Source: Charina bottae (Eukaryota > Chordata > Lepidosauria > Squamata > Charinaidae). From it: DNA of 64,000 nt. Position 1 is the stretch's first letter. The number at the start of each line of letters is the position of its first letter. The notes beneath the pieces are model-generated. The model saw nothing but the letters and a program-made list of their open reading frames with translations, had not been told where the DNA came from and did not search any database. The translations under genes were made by a program, and so were the position numbers. Positions 46,661 to 58,652 of the stretch are shown here, piece after piece. The stretch is taken from the NCBI GenBank assembly GCA_023362775.1, contig JALMGJ010000015.1, forward strand, positions 10,189,501 to 10,253,500, written 5' to 3'.

Positions 46661-47374
46661 CACCTGCCATTTAGCTGCCCATATTGAAGAATTATGAATT
46701 TGGTGTCTAAATGACAGTCTTGGTTTATCAGGTAGTCAGAAAAGATTACTTTTTGTCAATAACTTTTATACCAGTCTTGAGAATAGTTCAAGAATGGTCT
46801 GTTGCCTTCCCTGCTCTATTTTGGTGTTTCCTATTTTACTACCCTATCTTTTTTCATGATGGATAGTTTTCATGAAATCACACCGGCATTTATCTTCTTC
46901 AGTTCTAGCTCAGATTCATAGCCCAATATTCAGTGGAGAAAGCACAGATAAAAGCATCTGTTATTTCATTTTTTTTCATTTTCCATTTTTGAAAAATTCC
47001 ATATATAATTGCATCTATGATGCTCCTATGATGCTTATTGCTATACCAAAATAGTTTTTGCATTTTTTTCTTTGTTCTTTCAAGTATTTTGTCAATATTT
47101 TTCCAAAATATATGCAGGTTGATTCTGAAGGGGTCCCATACTGGTTTCATATTGATAACTGATAAATTTGCTCTTAGTTTATATGTTCAGTCTTTCCAAG
47201 CTAAAGGTAATTCTCACTTTTTGTTCAGTTTCTTTGGCATCTCTGTACTGTGAAAGACCTTTTGTTAAACTATTAAGAGAACAGCTACATCACAGAGTTG
47301 CCAAATATTTGGCTTTTTCTCCAAGAAATAATGTCAGTGCATATTGTATAACCTCCTTCATTTTATCCACAACA
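45769..47374. other. 1.6-kb unassigned stretch
   Basis: GA run at 46629-46658. Frames up to 81 codons have no recognisable domain. Confidence 0.45.
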
Positions 47375-47512
47375 ATCCTGCCAGGTAAATTGGACTAAGA
47401 GATAATGATTAGCCCAGAGTCACCTAGAGACCTTCATGGATGAGATTGAACTTGAACCTGTGACTATCTGATCCTTGTCCAACACCTAAACACTGCACCA
47501 CACTGCTATGGA
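47375..47512 (-). mobile_element. Old squamate tRNA SINE, head and body
   Basis: The inverse carries AGCAGTGTGGTGCAGTG, a B-box-like CAGGTTCAAG, and GGTGACTCTGGGCTAATC. This order matches Sauria-type heads of the GTTGGACTAGGA subtype. Diverged and tailless. Confidence 0.6.
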
Positions 47513-47669
47513 CTTATAGCTCTTCAATGACTCTCCCAAATTCTATAGCTTCACCCCAGATGGTGAAGGACAGTAATAATATCCTTGGGCTATAATCAGG
47601 ATTGGCTTTTAAAAAAACAAAATTAAAAACAAAATCAACTCAAAATAAGAAACCAAACATTCTCGTTAC

Positions 47670-47765
47670 TTTATTACTTTATTTATTTATTTGTCAAATT
47701 AACCCATCTCACCCAGAGTGACTCTGGGAGGCATACAATAAGACCAAGAATAAAACATTTTTCAA
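47670..47765 (-). mobile_element. LINE-like 3' tail fragment
   Basis: TTATTTATTTATTTG, CCCATCTCACCCAGAGTGAC and TCTGGGAGGCATACAATAAG, as in inverted CR1/L2-like 3' ends. Confidence 0.55.
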
Positions 47766-47932
47766 ACCCTTTATAACAATAAACATAGATAAAACAAGAC
47801 CATGAGAGGGAAGATGTTTAGATACAGTATAATATACAGTATATATTTCAGCTACAATCTGTATACCAAGTTTAAGATTGAAAGGAGAGAAAGAGATATC
47901 TGTTTATGTTCCATTGCATACTTAATATTCTT

Positions 47933-47966
<34 letters not shown>

Positions 47967-47969
47967 CAG
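47933..47969. repeat. (ATC)n microsatellite
   Basis: About 12 ATC units. Confidence 0.95.
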
Positions 47970-50580
47970 AAAAATTACAGAAAAATTACAAATACAACAA
48001 ACAGGAAAGAAGATATGAAACACTACAGAAACAAAACAAACAAATTAGGTATCAGTTGCTCTGACACAGCATTTTGATTTTTATGTCTTTCCAGATTTCA
48101 TGCAAAGGCAGAGGACTGCTAACATAAAACAACAATCTTGTTATAGAAAACGGAAGCTATTAAACAGTACCACAATATAACAATTCAGACTTAATGGGAC
48201 ATTTAAAAATATGCGATTACTGATATTGTTCATTTAAATATGCTATTACTAGTATTGTTTCATTATCCATTTTCTTGTACATGGTTTTCATGCTTAAGTG
48301 ACCCCTAAATTGGAGTAGAGCAAATTGCTGGTAATAGGTTTAGAATGTAATGCACCATGGAACGTTGGGTTGAAACCAAATGCTGTGCTAAAGAAGATCA
48401 GAGCACAGTGCTGTAACCTTTTAGGTATTAGATAACAAGCAAATAGATGCCAGTTTAGTGTTCATTTCATTTCCCTTTCTCTGTGAAATGTCATGATAGT
48501 CTGGCATCCAGATTAAAATTAAGGCAAAGCTAACATATTCAATACAAGACTGGGTATTAAAAGGTTTGTTTTAGCCCACTTTAAGACTCCTTGATTAAGT
48601 TACTCATGCTATGCTGGTAGTGTGGTTTACCAGACGGACCTGCTTTGGATAGTTTCCAACTGCCATATCTGCTACTTCCAATAGTTCCCTTGAAGCACCA
48701 AAACTAACTTTTGTGCATGCATAGAACACACACTGATGTGTTCCAGCCAAGCAGTTCAGTCTGGACCCTGAGTGGGAAAAACAGGCATTTTTTTTCCTTA
48801 GATTGATTTGGATGTTCTCCAGCTTCACTAAGAGCCCAAGTCCACCTTTTATTTGGGAATCTGAATCTCTGTACATTGACTGTTACTGGGTTTTTTTAAA
48901 AAAAATCAAGAACATTACCTGGTTACATTTTCCACCCTGAAAAAAAGTTTAGAAGCAAGATTCCATGGCTGTTTGATTGACTTTAGTTAGAATATTTCTC
49001 ACTACTAAAAGACAAGTTATGAAAATCAAGCATAAATTAAATTTGTTGCAATGGGTAGTTGGAAGAGTGGGATTCTATATTAGAGTAGGAAGAAAAATCA
49101 AAATAATTATCAGAAGATCCACTGAGAATCATTTATGTACTCACGAGCCACCTACTAACAATATTTAATGTAGTCTTTCCATCGCTATGGTTTCTTGGCC
49201 CGATTTTTAAACTCTCTTAGCATAAGACGTATGATTGGAGCTTGAAACTTGCCTTTAGAATTTTAAGTGAACATGAAAGCTCTGTCTGTGCCAGTTACAC
49301 TACTTACCTAAGAATACTAAAAGAGCCTTTATTTTGCCACAATGTTATTGCTTTTCCATCTGCTCTTCTGGGGAGTAGATAATGAAATATCCCAACCAGA
49401 GAAGGCTGATGTCCATGCAGGCCAGTGCTTCAGCACTAATCCTTGTATAGAGACATTTAGAGGACCTGCATAATTCCATTTTAAGATAAAATAACTCATA
49501 AGCTGGAACTGCAGAATCTAACACAATATCAGAACAGCATGAAAGGATACAAAAGTGTTGCACTTTCTCTCCGTTTCCTCTCTCTCTGTTATTGCAATAA
49601 CTCTCTGTGGGTGTATGTTCAAGTTGCCTAAAGGGAGTCATTAGTTTTACACTATTTGCCTTATTGATAGCGTCATTGTTTCATCCCTGGTCTTTGTAAT
49701 CAGATATAAAATTGAAACCTATTAATAATTACTCTTTCACCTAATTTTAATTAATAATTACACCATTTCAACAGCCCTTAAATTTGACACATTCAATTCA
49801 AAACATGGCTCTTTCTCTCTGTCTCTTTTTTTCCTTGCTCATTCACACATTGCAAATGGTGCAGAATGTTCATCTGAGACCCCAATCTAGGATTAAACTG
49901 TTTATTTAGGAAAGCAGCCAGTCATTAAGTAATATTAGCAATATTTTGTCATGTCCCTGCTTCCTCATTCACAGTGATTGCATGGGCCATGATGTAATTG
50001 CTGCTAAGGGAAAGGGTATATAAAATAAGGAAAATACTGTACCCTTGATTCATAGTATCTCTGTGAGGGGTGGGAGTTATTAGCTGATACACATGTAGAG
50101 CTAATCTATGGGCTATTTAAACATGGCTTGTTGGCTATACCACAATGGATGCATTCACATAACACACTAAACAAATAGCATTATGACTTATGCTGTCTGA
50201 ACCTATTTGCCAAAGGTGACTCATCGAGATACAAAATCCCCACCCTGCCCCATTCTGACACCTAAATAGAAAATAGAGTTTAGTGGACAGATTAATTTAA
50301 GCTTGTGGATCATGACATGACTGTTTCATGAGTTAGAGATTACCATCCCATATATATTTGTATTTCTGGATTAGGGAAATTGGATAATTGGTATATTTGC
50401 ATCCAATCACACACATCAGTGTTTTGATGAATGCATCAGTGCCTTAAGTGATCAGAATTTGAACATCTCTGGCCTAAAACAATAGGTATATGCAAATCAA
50501 GGTTAGTCTGATTCAAACGTTCAAACTGATTCAGAAAAACAAACCAGTATAATTTGGAGGTCTGGTTAAATTTAGAGCAA
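47970..50580. other. 2.6-kb unassigned stretch
   Basis: No repeat family or exon recognised. The part at 49660-49800 is dense in ATTA and TAAT homeodomain-type cores, which is common in AT-rich DNA. Confidence 0.45.
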
Positions 50581-50595
50581 TATGATCTGATTCTA

Positions 50596-50915
50596 GTGGT
50601 GCGATGGCTCAGTGGGTAAGATGCCAGGGTTGTTGATCGGAAGGTTGGCGGTTCAAGACCCGAGCGCCGCGTGATGGAGTGAGCTCCCCCACTCACCCTA
50701 GCTCTTGCCAACCTAGCAATTCGAAAGCATACAAAGGCAAGTAAATAGGTACCACTTCCGTGGGATGGTAACAGCGTTCCACATGTGTCATGCCGGCCAC
50801 ATGACCATGGAAGAGTCTTCAGACAGCGCTGGCTCTTCAGCTAAGAAATGGAGATGAGCACCACCCCCTAGAGTCGGACACGACTGTGCAGGGGAAAACC
50901 TTTACCTTTACCTTT
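50596..50915 (+). mobile_element. tRNA-derived SINE with (TTTACC)n tail, copy 6
   Basis: Perfect 15-bp duplication TATGATCTGATTCTA (50581-50595 and 50916-50930). Head GCGATGGCTCAGTGGGTAAG and B-box GGTTCAAGACCC are intact, with a few internal deletions. Confidence 0.93.
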
Positions 50916-50930
50916 TATGATCTGATTCTA

Positions 50931-52320
50931 CCCTCAGAATTAGACTGATTTTTGTTCAGAGTACTGTGTCTTTCTACAGCCCTACCAGAGATTCTATCTA
51001 GCAATGCAATCTAAAGATGTCCACAGGTTTTCTCCATTTTCCAATAAGTTGTTCTGTTATGTGCCTTTTACTCCTTTCTCAGCTATAAATTCCTTGCTCA
51101 TCACCCATTTCATAACTAATCATTCAGCCAGGTTTCCTTTTTTAGCTCACATGCTGAGTATGTCAAAAGTCAGGTAAATAGGAAACAGGTTGTATAAAAA
51201 GAGCAAACGAAACTGCAACTAAATCCTGAGAGGTATGAGTCAATGTCAGAAAATTTGGTGCTTATATAACTTGGAAAAGATTAAACTTGGACCTGAACAA
51301 GTGGTGGAGAAATGCCCCCTCCATTCATACATTACTGCCACCGTGATTATTTCCCCATTTGGAAAACCAAAATTAAAACAGTAAGCATGAACTTGGCCCA
51401 TGACTTTATGAATTTATTTGATAGAGGAGCTATTATTTGCCTGAGGTGAGATTTACTGTCTTATTTGTTTCCCATTAAGTGTAAACATAAAGAATTCCCC
51501 ACTGCCTGTTGCTTGCCCATATGTAATTTACAGCATTTTAAATCTTCTCTGTTACCTGAAGGAGGGAGGAGGAGGAATCCTTGCTCTTAAAAGACATTCT
51601 GTCATGGCATCCATTAGTATTCTTTAAATGCATACATTGGATTACTTCAACCTCATGCTGCACTCTGTAAATTCTTTCCTGGAAAAACAAGCAAAGTTTA
51701 TCAACAACTGTCAAGATAGTGCAATTCCATGCTTTTAATCTGTGTAGTTCTGGTATGTTTGATCAGCACCATAAAATAGCACCCAAGGAACAGAAAAAGA
51801 CCATGTGTGCTGTTAATGATCCAACATCTGGATTTTTTTTTAATTCTTAAATTGATCTGTGATCAGGATCAAAAGAGCTTTTAAGAAGTAACAAGTCTTT
51901 TGTGTGCGCTCCTTGATGGCACAGGAATTGCCTCATTTGGGGCTCAGAAAGCAAGCAGCATAAAAGTGTTCAATTGATTTGGCTGCTGACAAGGTTTATC
52001 TTTATTAGGGATGGATCATGACTCAAAATTGTCTTGTCTTTGGAAAGCTTATTCTGAAATCTTTCAGAAAAAACATGAGCAAAATTATATTTGTTTTCTC
52101 AATGTGTAGGGAGTGCCCAACTTACAAGGGATTGAATGTTTGACAGTGTTTAACTCAAACAGATGCAAAAGGTTAAGTTCATACACCGAGTACAGGACTG
52201 TACAGTTTTCAGGCCATGTGTCCTTCCCCACCCCCCATGGTGGCACCATTTTACAAGATTTTTTAGTGGTAAATAAGAATCGAGGAAATTGTGTTAACAA
52301 CATGGTATACTCAGTATGTC
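50931..52320. other. 1.4-kb unassigned stretch
   Basis: Nothing recognised. Confidence 0.45.
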
Positions 52321-52432
52321 TTTTAAAAAAATGAATCCTCTCCATTGCCAAGAGCATCTAAACATCACTCTCACCCCCTCCTCCCACCTCAGAAACACTT
52401 TTAGGTAGTTCAAGAACTTAATTTTGAAGCTA
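52321..52432 (+). repeat. Inverted-repeat arm 1
   Basis: About 112 bp; its reverse complement matches 53090-53200 at roughly 92%. It includes CATTGCCAAGAGCATCTAAA and AAGAACTTAATTTTGAAGC. The match to arm 2 stops abruptly at GAAGCTA. Confidence 0.85.
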
Positions 52433-52599
52433 CAAGGGGTATATATACCCAATATTCCTGGGGAGAATTTTTTTTCCTGCTATAAATGCTCTTGAGATAC
52501 CAATCGTAGATGGTATTAAAGATATTATGCAATTTCTGCTATTTCATCTTAGGAAGATTTGGGGTGCCTCTATTCCTCTTTATGTGAAATTACTTGATT

Positions 52600-52800
52600 A
52601 TACAAAAGATTGGTGAAGGAGAAGAGCGCTCACTAGTACTGGTGATGTTACCTAGTTGGGTCATGAAACGTCTGCAAGCAAACCACCAAGCTCAGAGAGC
52701 ACCAAGGACTCCACAGTTCAACCCTGAGCTACAGATATTCTCTTCTATTGGAGATGATGTGATTGTTCCGTTTTATGGGCATGTGAGGCTCACAGCAGAA
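52600..52800 (+). mobile_element. Second Penelope-like end fragment
   Basis: TGATGTTACCTAGTTGGGTC, ATGAAACGTCTGCAAGCAAA, CTCAGAGAGCACCAAGGACT and TTCAACCCTGAGCTAC form a module that I have seen repeatedly in reptile and bird sequence. The hammerhead-like geometry it shares with 31083-31225 suggests Penelope ancestry. Limits and family are uncertain. Confidence 0.45.
52636..52675 (+). other. Hammerhead-ribozyme-like motif B
   Basis: CTGGTGA (52639-52645; the canonical core A is G here), one extra T, stem GTTACC/GGTCAT (52647-52652 with 52659-52664, one mismatch), a 6-base loop, GAAA (52665-52668), CGTC, and a 3-bp outer stem AGT... read as 52636-52638 with 52673-52675. Same layout as motif A with different stem bases. 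Probably a decayed copy. Confidence 0.4.
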
Positions 52801-53089
52801 GCCAGGCATGGAAGTCAAGCATGTTTATAGCACAGGCCCTCAGGTGAAGAGAGCATCATGGCAAGTAAAGATAATGAAAAGCAAAATCAAGTTTGAGTTC
52901 TCTGGTGAAGGCAGCAGAACCAGGACCATGGCTAGCTCCATTAGCAAAAATGTTCTTTGCTGTAATGGCTACAGCAAGGGTAAACCGTTGCTTCATTAAC
53001 ACTCCCAAAACGAATGAAGCCTATTTAGGTAGCCATAATCTTGGGGGGAAAAACTGTTGGAAGTCCCCCACTGTTGCCAATCCTTTTTC

Positions 53090-53200
53090 TAGCTTCAAAA
53101 TTAAGTTCTTGAACTACCTACAAGTGTTTCTGGGATAGGAGGAGTGGGTGAGAGGGATGTTTAGATGCTCTTGGCAATGGAGAGGATTGTTTTTTAAAAG
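53090..53200 (-). repeat. Inverted-repeat arm 2
   Basis: Reverse complement of arm 1 at 52321-52432 with about 8 differences. Runs straight into the LINE 3' end that follows. Confidence 0.85.
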
Positions 53201-53521
53201 ATGAAGAGGAGCCAAAGCTAGAAGGAGATGCTTCTTCAATGTGTTCCCCTTTATGTAGAATAATTTACCACCATAGATAGATATGCTTCAATCCTCTTGG
53301 CCTTCTGGAAGCAAGTTAAAACAGAGCTGTCCTAGAGAGCTTTTTTAATTAAGAAAGAAAGTGGCATAAAATTGACTATGTACTCCAAGTTTAAGCCAAT
53401 GTAACATTCTGGTTATTGTTTTTATTATTATTTTATGGGTGTTTTGAGTGGCATGATTGTGGCAGTTTAAAAATATCATAAATAAATAAATAAATAAACA
53501 AACAAACAAACAAACAAACAA
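53201..53521 (+). mobile_element. CR1/L2-like LINE 3' end
   Basis: ATAATTTACCACCATAGA and GGCCTTCTGGAAGCAAG correspond to the WNxLPPxIR and following C-terminal region. The UTR ends in AAATAAATAAAT and then CAAACAAACAAA units. Divergent and 5'-truncated. Confidence 0.55.
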
Positions 53522-55440
53522 ACTGTAGTATGGTCAGTTCCAATACTCCAGATAAGTATCTGAACTGTTAAATAGGTTTTGCCTGCTACCACTGATTTAA
53601 GCTTAAAACTGGTTGAATGTATACATAAATTCCAACTTCCTATGCTCCTCTGCTTTCTAAATCCTTTCACAATCAGTGTGAATATGTGGAAAAGATTCTG
53701 GAAGTATCTAAAAGGGAGCTGAGCATCCTGGGACGTATCCTGAGTAGAACTTCTGTGCACTTCCTGTACAATCTCTAATGGTATTTATAAATGGAAGGCT
53801 TATAATTATTTAATATTTGAATGAATTCTGGGTCTGTTTTTCTCCACCTTTCAGCTGTGTCTCTCTATTCATACATGATTATAAAGCAATGGAAATCTTT
53901 GATATTCCTTTGCTGGATGTTGAACCATTTTTTCAAACATAAATGAGAGGTGGTAAAAAAAATATTGTCTTTATATTAACAACATCATTCAGCTTCTTAG
54001 CAGGCATTACATTGCAAAAGCACAGCTTCAGTATCAGATCTAGGAAGTTTGGACTTTTGTCACTTAGTTCTCAAGGTAATTTTCCAGCATCTGATTTGTT
54101 ATTTTCCTTCCTTATTCTTTTATAAAATAATGTTCACATATTTTTGCATGCACTCTTTCACTGGATTTATTTTGATGTCAGCATATTCAGACAAAAGTCT
54201 TCCAATGTTTAAAAACACTAAGACACAGTTCCAAGACTAAGGCATTCATAATGAATAAGTACTGGTGTGGCAAACTACAGAGATTCATCTAACAAAAGAA
54301 AAGCCTTGGGAAATATATATATAATAAATTAATAGAAAGATAGTACTGGAAGAAAGTGCAAAGAGCCTATCATAAGAGAGCCTACTGCAGTCCTGCATAT
54401 TTCATGTTTATTTAAGTAAAAACAAAACATAAATTAGCAATTGTATGAAAAAGAACCCTGGGAAGATAAAAATAACAGAACTGTGACTTGTATGGAAATG
54501 ACACTTCTTTTTTTTCATTCATTCTGAATAATTTTCCATATCTATTTTTTTCCTTTTTCTTTTCAACAAAAACAACAACAACAACAACAACCAAATAAGG
54601 CTAGAGGGTAAGTCCACTAAATTTATGTTATATTTCTTTGTATAAAAACATGAAGAGAAGTGACAAAAATATGAAGGCCTGGGAATAGCAAGCAACACAA
54701 GAGCATAGCTTTAATGTCCACTGTTTTTTAAAAAATATATAAGTGCAATTTGCAATCTGGCAAAGATGCCTTAGATCAAGCAAATAATTGCTTGTCTTGA
54801 AAGTACTCACAAATCTGACCACAAAATTAAGCAGTCCTACAATATTTCACTTTGACTTGTACAAATCTATAAATCCAGTGTTGGGGGAACTTTATATAAA
54901 TAGGCAGTGGTCATAAATTTTAACATGGATTATAACTATACTTCTATAAATCTATATGTCTATAAATATACATTACAAACATATCAGTGTCTCTATCTTT
55001 CTCTCTTGCTCTTTTGCAGTATCAAAGCCCATATCTTCCATTAGTAATTTTCTCCCATATTTTGGAATTCTAAAATGGAACCATTGTTTTAAAACTCATA
55101 CATGATTGGTTTCTTTTCTTAAGAACAAAGCAAGACAACTAAATCCTCTACAAAAGGGAACTGGGCAACTTTTTCTAACCCTTCCTAAAATGTAGAGAGA
55201 ATTTCTCTCCTTTTCTGAAATAGGTGGGATAATTTCTAAGCAAATTCTTGAGATATAAGTGGCTTACTTCAGAGTCATGGTAAGGTCAGGGGTATTTTGT
55301 TTTTAAGAGTAGAAATCTGGCCTTTGGTTGATTTATTTCTGTCACACAGCATTTTTTAAAGAGGAAATTATATAAGTGTTTTCCTCTTTTTTAATTAGGA
55401 GGTAAAAGTCCATTAACTTGGCTTGGTTAGAAGTTTGTAG
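53522..55440. other. 1.9-kb unassigned stretch
   Basis: A (CAA)n run lies at 54570-54592. Frames of 60-64 codons have no recognisable domain. Confidence 0.45.
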
Positions 55441-55443
55441 GAC

Positions 55444-56514
55444 ATTTTATTTATTTATTTATTTGTCATATTTGCCTACTGCCCATCTTGCATACAACAA
55501 CTCTGGGCAGCTTACAGATAATAAAATGACAAAAAACTAAAAACACTACAATATAAATATAAGTATAAATACATAAAAATACAAATAAAATATAAAAATA
55601 CAAAATATGAAATATGAAATATAAAATTCAAGATGGCAATAAGATCTTATCCTTAGCACAATCATGGTGCCAACCACCCCCATGAATGGCTGTCCCCTCT
55701 CCCACCCCAAGCAAGGTGGCATAACTATGTCTTAAGCTCCTTCCGGAAGGCTGGGAGAGTGGGGGCCTGTCTTACCTCTCGGGGCAACTTGTTCCAAAGG
55801 GCGGGTGCCACGGCAGAGAAGGCCCTCCTCCTGGACCCTGCCAATCAGCAATTCCACACGGACAGGGTCTGTAACATGCCCTCTCTTCCTGACTGGGTGG
55901 GACAGGTCAATGTAACGGGTGAGGCAGTTCCTCAGGTAACCTGGACCCATGCCATGTAGGGCTTTAAAGGTAATAACCAACACCTTGAATTGGACCCGGA
56001 AGCAAACTGACACCCAATGCAGCTTGCGTAGCAATGGTGTTATATGTGCCCTCCTCGGGGCTCCCAAAACTGCTCACGTGGCTGTGTTCTGTACCAGCTG
56101 TAGCTTCCAGATACTCTTCAAGGGTAGAGCACATTGCAGTAATCTATACGGGAGATGACCAGGTCATGAGTGACTGTTCAGAGGGACTCCTGATCCAGGA
56201 AGGGGCATAGCTGGCACACAATGCGAAGCTGTGCAAAGGCTCCCCTGACCACGGCTGCCACCTGCTCTTTGAGCAGGAGTTGTGAGTCCAGGAGAACCAC
56301 CAGGTTCTGCACCGGGTCTGTCTGGGGCAGTGCAACCCCATCCAGAACCAAAGATGGTAAATTCCCAGATACCCAGGAGCCCCTAACCCACAGCCAGTGT
56401 TCAGCTCAAGCCTGTTGTTCCCCATCCAGACCCCTACAGCGTCCAGGCACCAAGAAAGGGTGGCCACAGCTTTACTTAAGTCACCTGGGATGGAGATGTA
56501 TCATCACTGGCGAT
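55444..56514 (-). mobile_element. CR1/L2-like LINE: 3' UTR, C-terminus and thumb
   Basis: Reading leftward on the minus strand: ISIPGDLSKAVATLSWCLDA, MGNNRLELN, then a frame containing HITPLLRKLHWVSV and ITFKALHGMGPGYL. The UTR ends at the inverse of GCTGCCCAGAGTTGTTGTAT with an ATTT tail (55444-55464). This is the most complete 3' end of the family in the window and serves as the reference for the tail fragments elsewhere. Frameshifts make it inactive. The LINE continues at 57466 beyond a nested RTE-like element. Confidence 0.85.
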
Positions 56515-57465
56515 CACTCGTAGCCGAGTAAGATGGTCTTCCAAGGGTAACATTTTAACAGTGGATCCGTAAGTGGCTGTAAAGGCCAATTCTGGATCCG
56601 CACAACCTCCCACAATGAGGGCATAGGTTTCCAGGTGGGAGACGGTCATGATGAGGGTTTGCTTGACGTGCCTTCCTTTTAGCTCTTTTCTCCCTTTCGC
56701 CCTGTACTCGTGCTTCTTCAAAGTCCATAGCGCCATTAATAAAAGCTGACCTCCAATTGAAACGCTCATGAGTTAGGGCTTCCCAGTTCTCAATGCTGAT
56801 ATTACATTTTTTAAAATTAGCTTTGAGAGTATCTTTGAATCTCTTTTGCTGTCCACCAATATTCCGTTTTCCATTCTTAAGTTGGGAGTAAAGTAGCTGC
56901 TTTGGAAGACGATGGTCAGGCATTCAAACAACATGACCGGTCCAGCGAAGTTGATGTTGGATGATCATTGTTTCAATGCTGGTGGTTTTCGCTTCTTATA
57001 ATACGCTAACATTAGTCCGCCTATCTTCCCAAGTAATTTGCAGAATTTTTCGGAGGCAGCGTTGATGGAATCTTTCAAGAAGTTGGAGGTGGCGTTTGTA
57101 GAGGGTCCATGTTTCACAGGCGTACAGAAGGGTTGGTAGTACAATGGCTTTGTAAACAAGCATTTTGGTCTCCCTGCGAATGTCCCGATCCTCAAACACT
57201 CTACGCTTCATTCGGGAGAAAGCTACACTCGCAGAGCTCAGGCGATGCTGAATTTCAGCGTCAATGTCGGCTTTTGTAGATAGATGGCTGCCGAGATCAG
57301 AAAAGTGGTCAACATTTTCTAGTGACACACCTTTAAGCTGGATTGATGGTGCTGCAGAGGGATTGGTTCAAACTTGCTGGTAAAGCACTTTGTTTTTTTT
57401 AATGTTAATTGAGAGGCCGAGCTTTTCATATGCTTCTGCAAGATCTTCCTCGGAGTACCTCATCC
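56515..57465 (-). mobile_element. RTE-like LINE, 5'-truncated, nested
   Basis: The minus strand reads EDLAEAYEKLGLSINIKKNK (RT, after the catalytic box), VDHFSDLGSHLSTKADIDAE, ILPTLLYACETWTLYKRHL with CLRKILQI, then MPDHRLPKQLLYSQL. It ends with a C2H2 zinc-finger-like tail, CPHCGRLCGSRIGLYSHLRI followed by H (C-x2-C-x12-H-x3-H). The YADD box is missing through 5' truncation, and at least two frame changes occur. It replaces the segment between HGMRY and YISIPG of the host LINE, deleting the host's YADD. The clade label is tentative. Confidence 0.75.
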
Positions 57466-58534
57466 CGTGGCTACATGGTTTCATGTAGATGTTAAAAAGG
57501 AGTGGAGAGAGTACCAAACCCTGCAGCACCCCACAAAGGAGGGGCTGCAGGCTGGATCTCTTGCTCCCTATCAACACTGATTGGGACCAGCCCTGGAGGA
57601 AGGAGGTGAACCAATGCAGAACCATGCCACCCACCCCCAACTCCCTGAGCCAACCCAAAAGGATACCATGGTCAATGGTATTGAAAGCCACTGAGAGGTC
57701 AAGAAGAGCCAGGATAGATGCACTGCCTCCATCCTGCTCTCACCAGAGATCATCCATAAGCGCAACCAAAGCTGTTTCCATCCCATATCCAGGCCTGAAA
57801 AGCTACTGAAAAGGGTCCAGATAATCCGTTTCATCCAGGATCCTCTGGAGCTGCAATGCCATCACTTTCTCAACCTGGGAGACTGGACGAAAACTGTCCA
57901 GAATGGTGGGGTCCAGTCTTGAGGAGTGGGTGCACCAGTGCCTCTTTAAAGGTCGCCAGAAACACCACCTCCCCTAAGGATGAATTCACCATCGCCTGGA
58001 CCCACCCACACATCACCTCCCAAGCTGCCTTCACGAGCCAGGAGGGACAGGGATCTAGTTGGCAAGTGGTGGCATTTACAGACCCAAGGACCCTGTCCAC
58101 TTCCTCGGGCCCAACAGAATCAAACTGTTCCCAGATAACCAGGTAAGTAGGCTCCCCAGGCATCTCCCCAGACCCTGCACTATGCCTGGCATCCAACTTG
58201 GAATGAATCCAAGCAATTTTATCCTCCAGATGCCCAGGAAACTCCTCAGCATGGCTCTGCAGGTGGGTTTCTAGATCCCTTTCCCTAAAAGGGATCGGGT
58301 GATCTTAAACAGGGCTGTTGGGTGGCATTCTGCGGATGCAATAAGAGCAGAGAAATATTGACGTTTTGCTGCTCTTACCGCCACAAGGTAGGCTTTAACA
58401 GCGGCTCTAGCTTGTGTTCGGTCGGGTTCTGTCCTTGTCTTTCTCCAGCGGTGCTCTAGACGTCTCTTCCACTTTAAATGGATCGCTTTGAGAGCCATTG
58501 TTATCCAGGATTGTTGTCATCATGTTGTCATGGA
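57466..58534 (-). mobile_element. CR1/L2-like LINE: RT fingers/palm and upstream ORF2
   Basis: From right to left on the minus strand: ALKAIHLKWKRRLEHRW, KAYLVAVRAAKRQYFS, GEPTYLVIWEQFDSVGPEEV, FKEALVHPLL, then MAFNTIDHGILLGWLRELGV (motif A) and GVLQGLVLSPLLFNIYMKP (motif B). Two or more frames are used, so it is a dead copy. The endonuclease domain is not visible; the 5' limit is blurred by an RTE-like fragment at 58535. Confidence 0.85.
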
Positions 58535-58652
58535 GTATTGTGGGAGGTTGTGCGGATCCAGAATTGGCCTTTACAGCCACTTACGGATCCACTGTTAAAG
58601 TTTTACCCTTGGAAGACAATCTTACTCGGCTACGAGTGATCGCCAATGAATG
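58535..58652 (+). mobile_element. RTE-like LINE 3' end, opposite orientation
   Basis: TATTGTGGGAGGTTGTGCGG through AGACAATCTTACTCGGCTAC and GATCGCCAATGA is the inverse of 56509-56625, the 3' end of the nested RTE-like LINE. A separate, extremely truncated insertion. Confidence 0.8.

Noticed and set aside
47935..47970. CRISPR-like short regular repeats
   Set aside because: A pure trinucleotide microsatellite without spacers, in a vertebrate genome.
56555..56923. Host C2H2 zinc-finger gene
   Set aside because: The single C2H2-like motif is the C-terminal tail of the nested RTE-like LINE, continuous with its RT-derived sequence.
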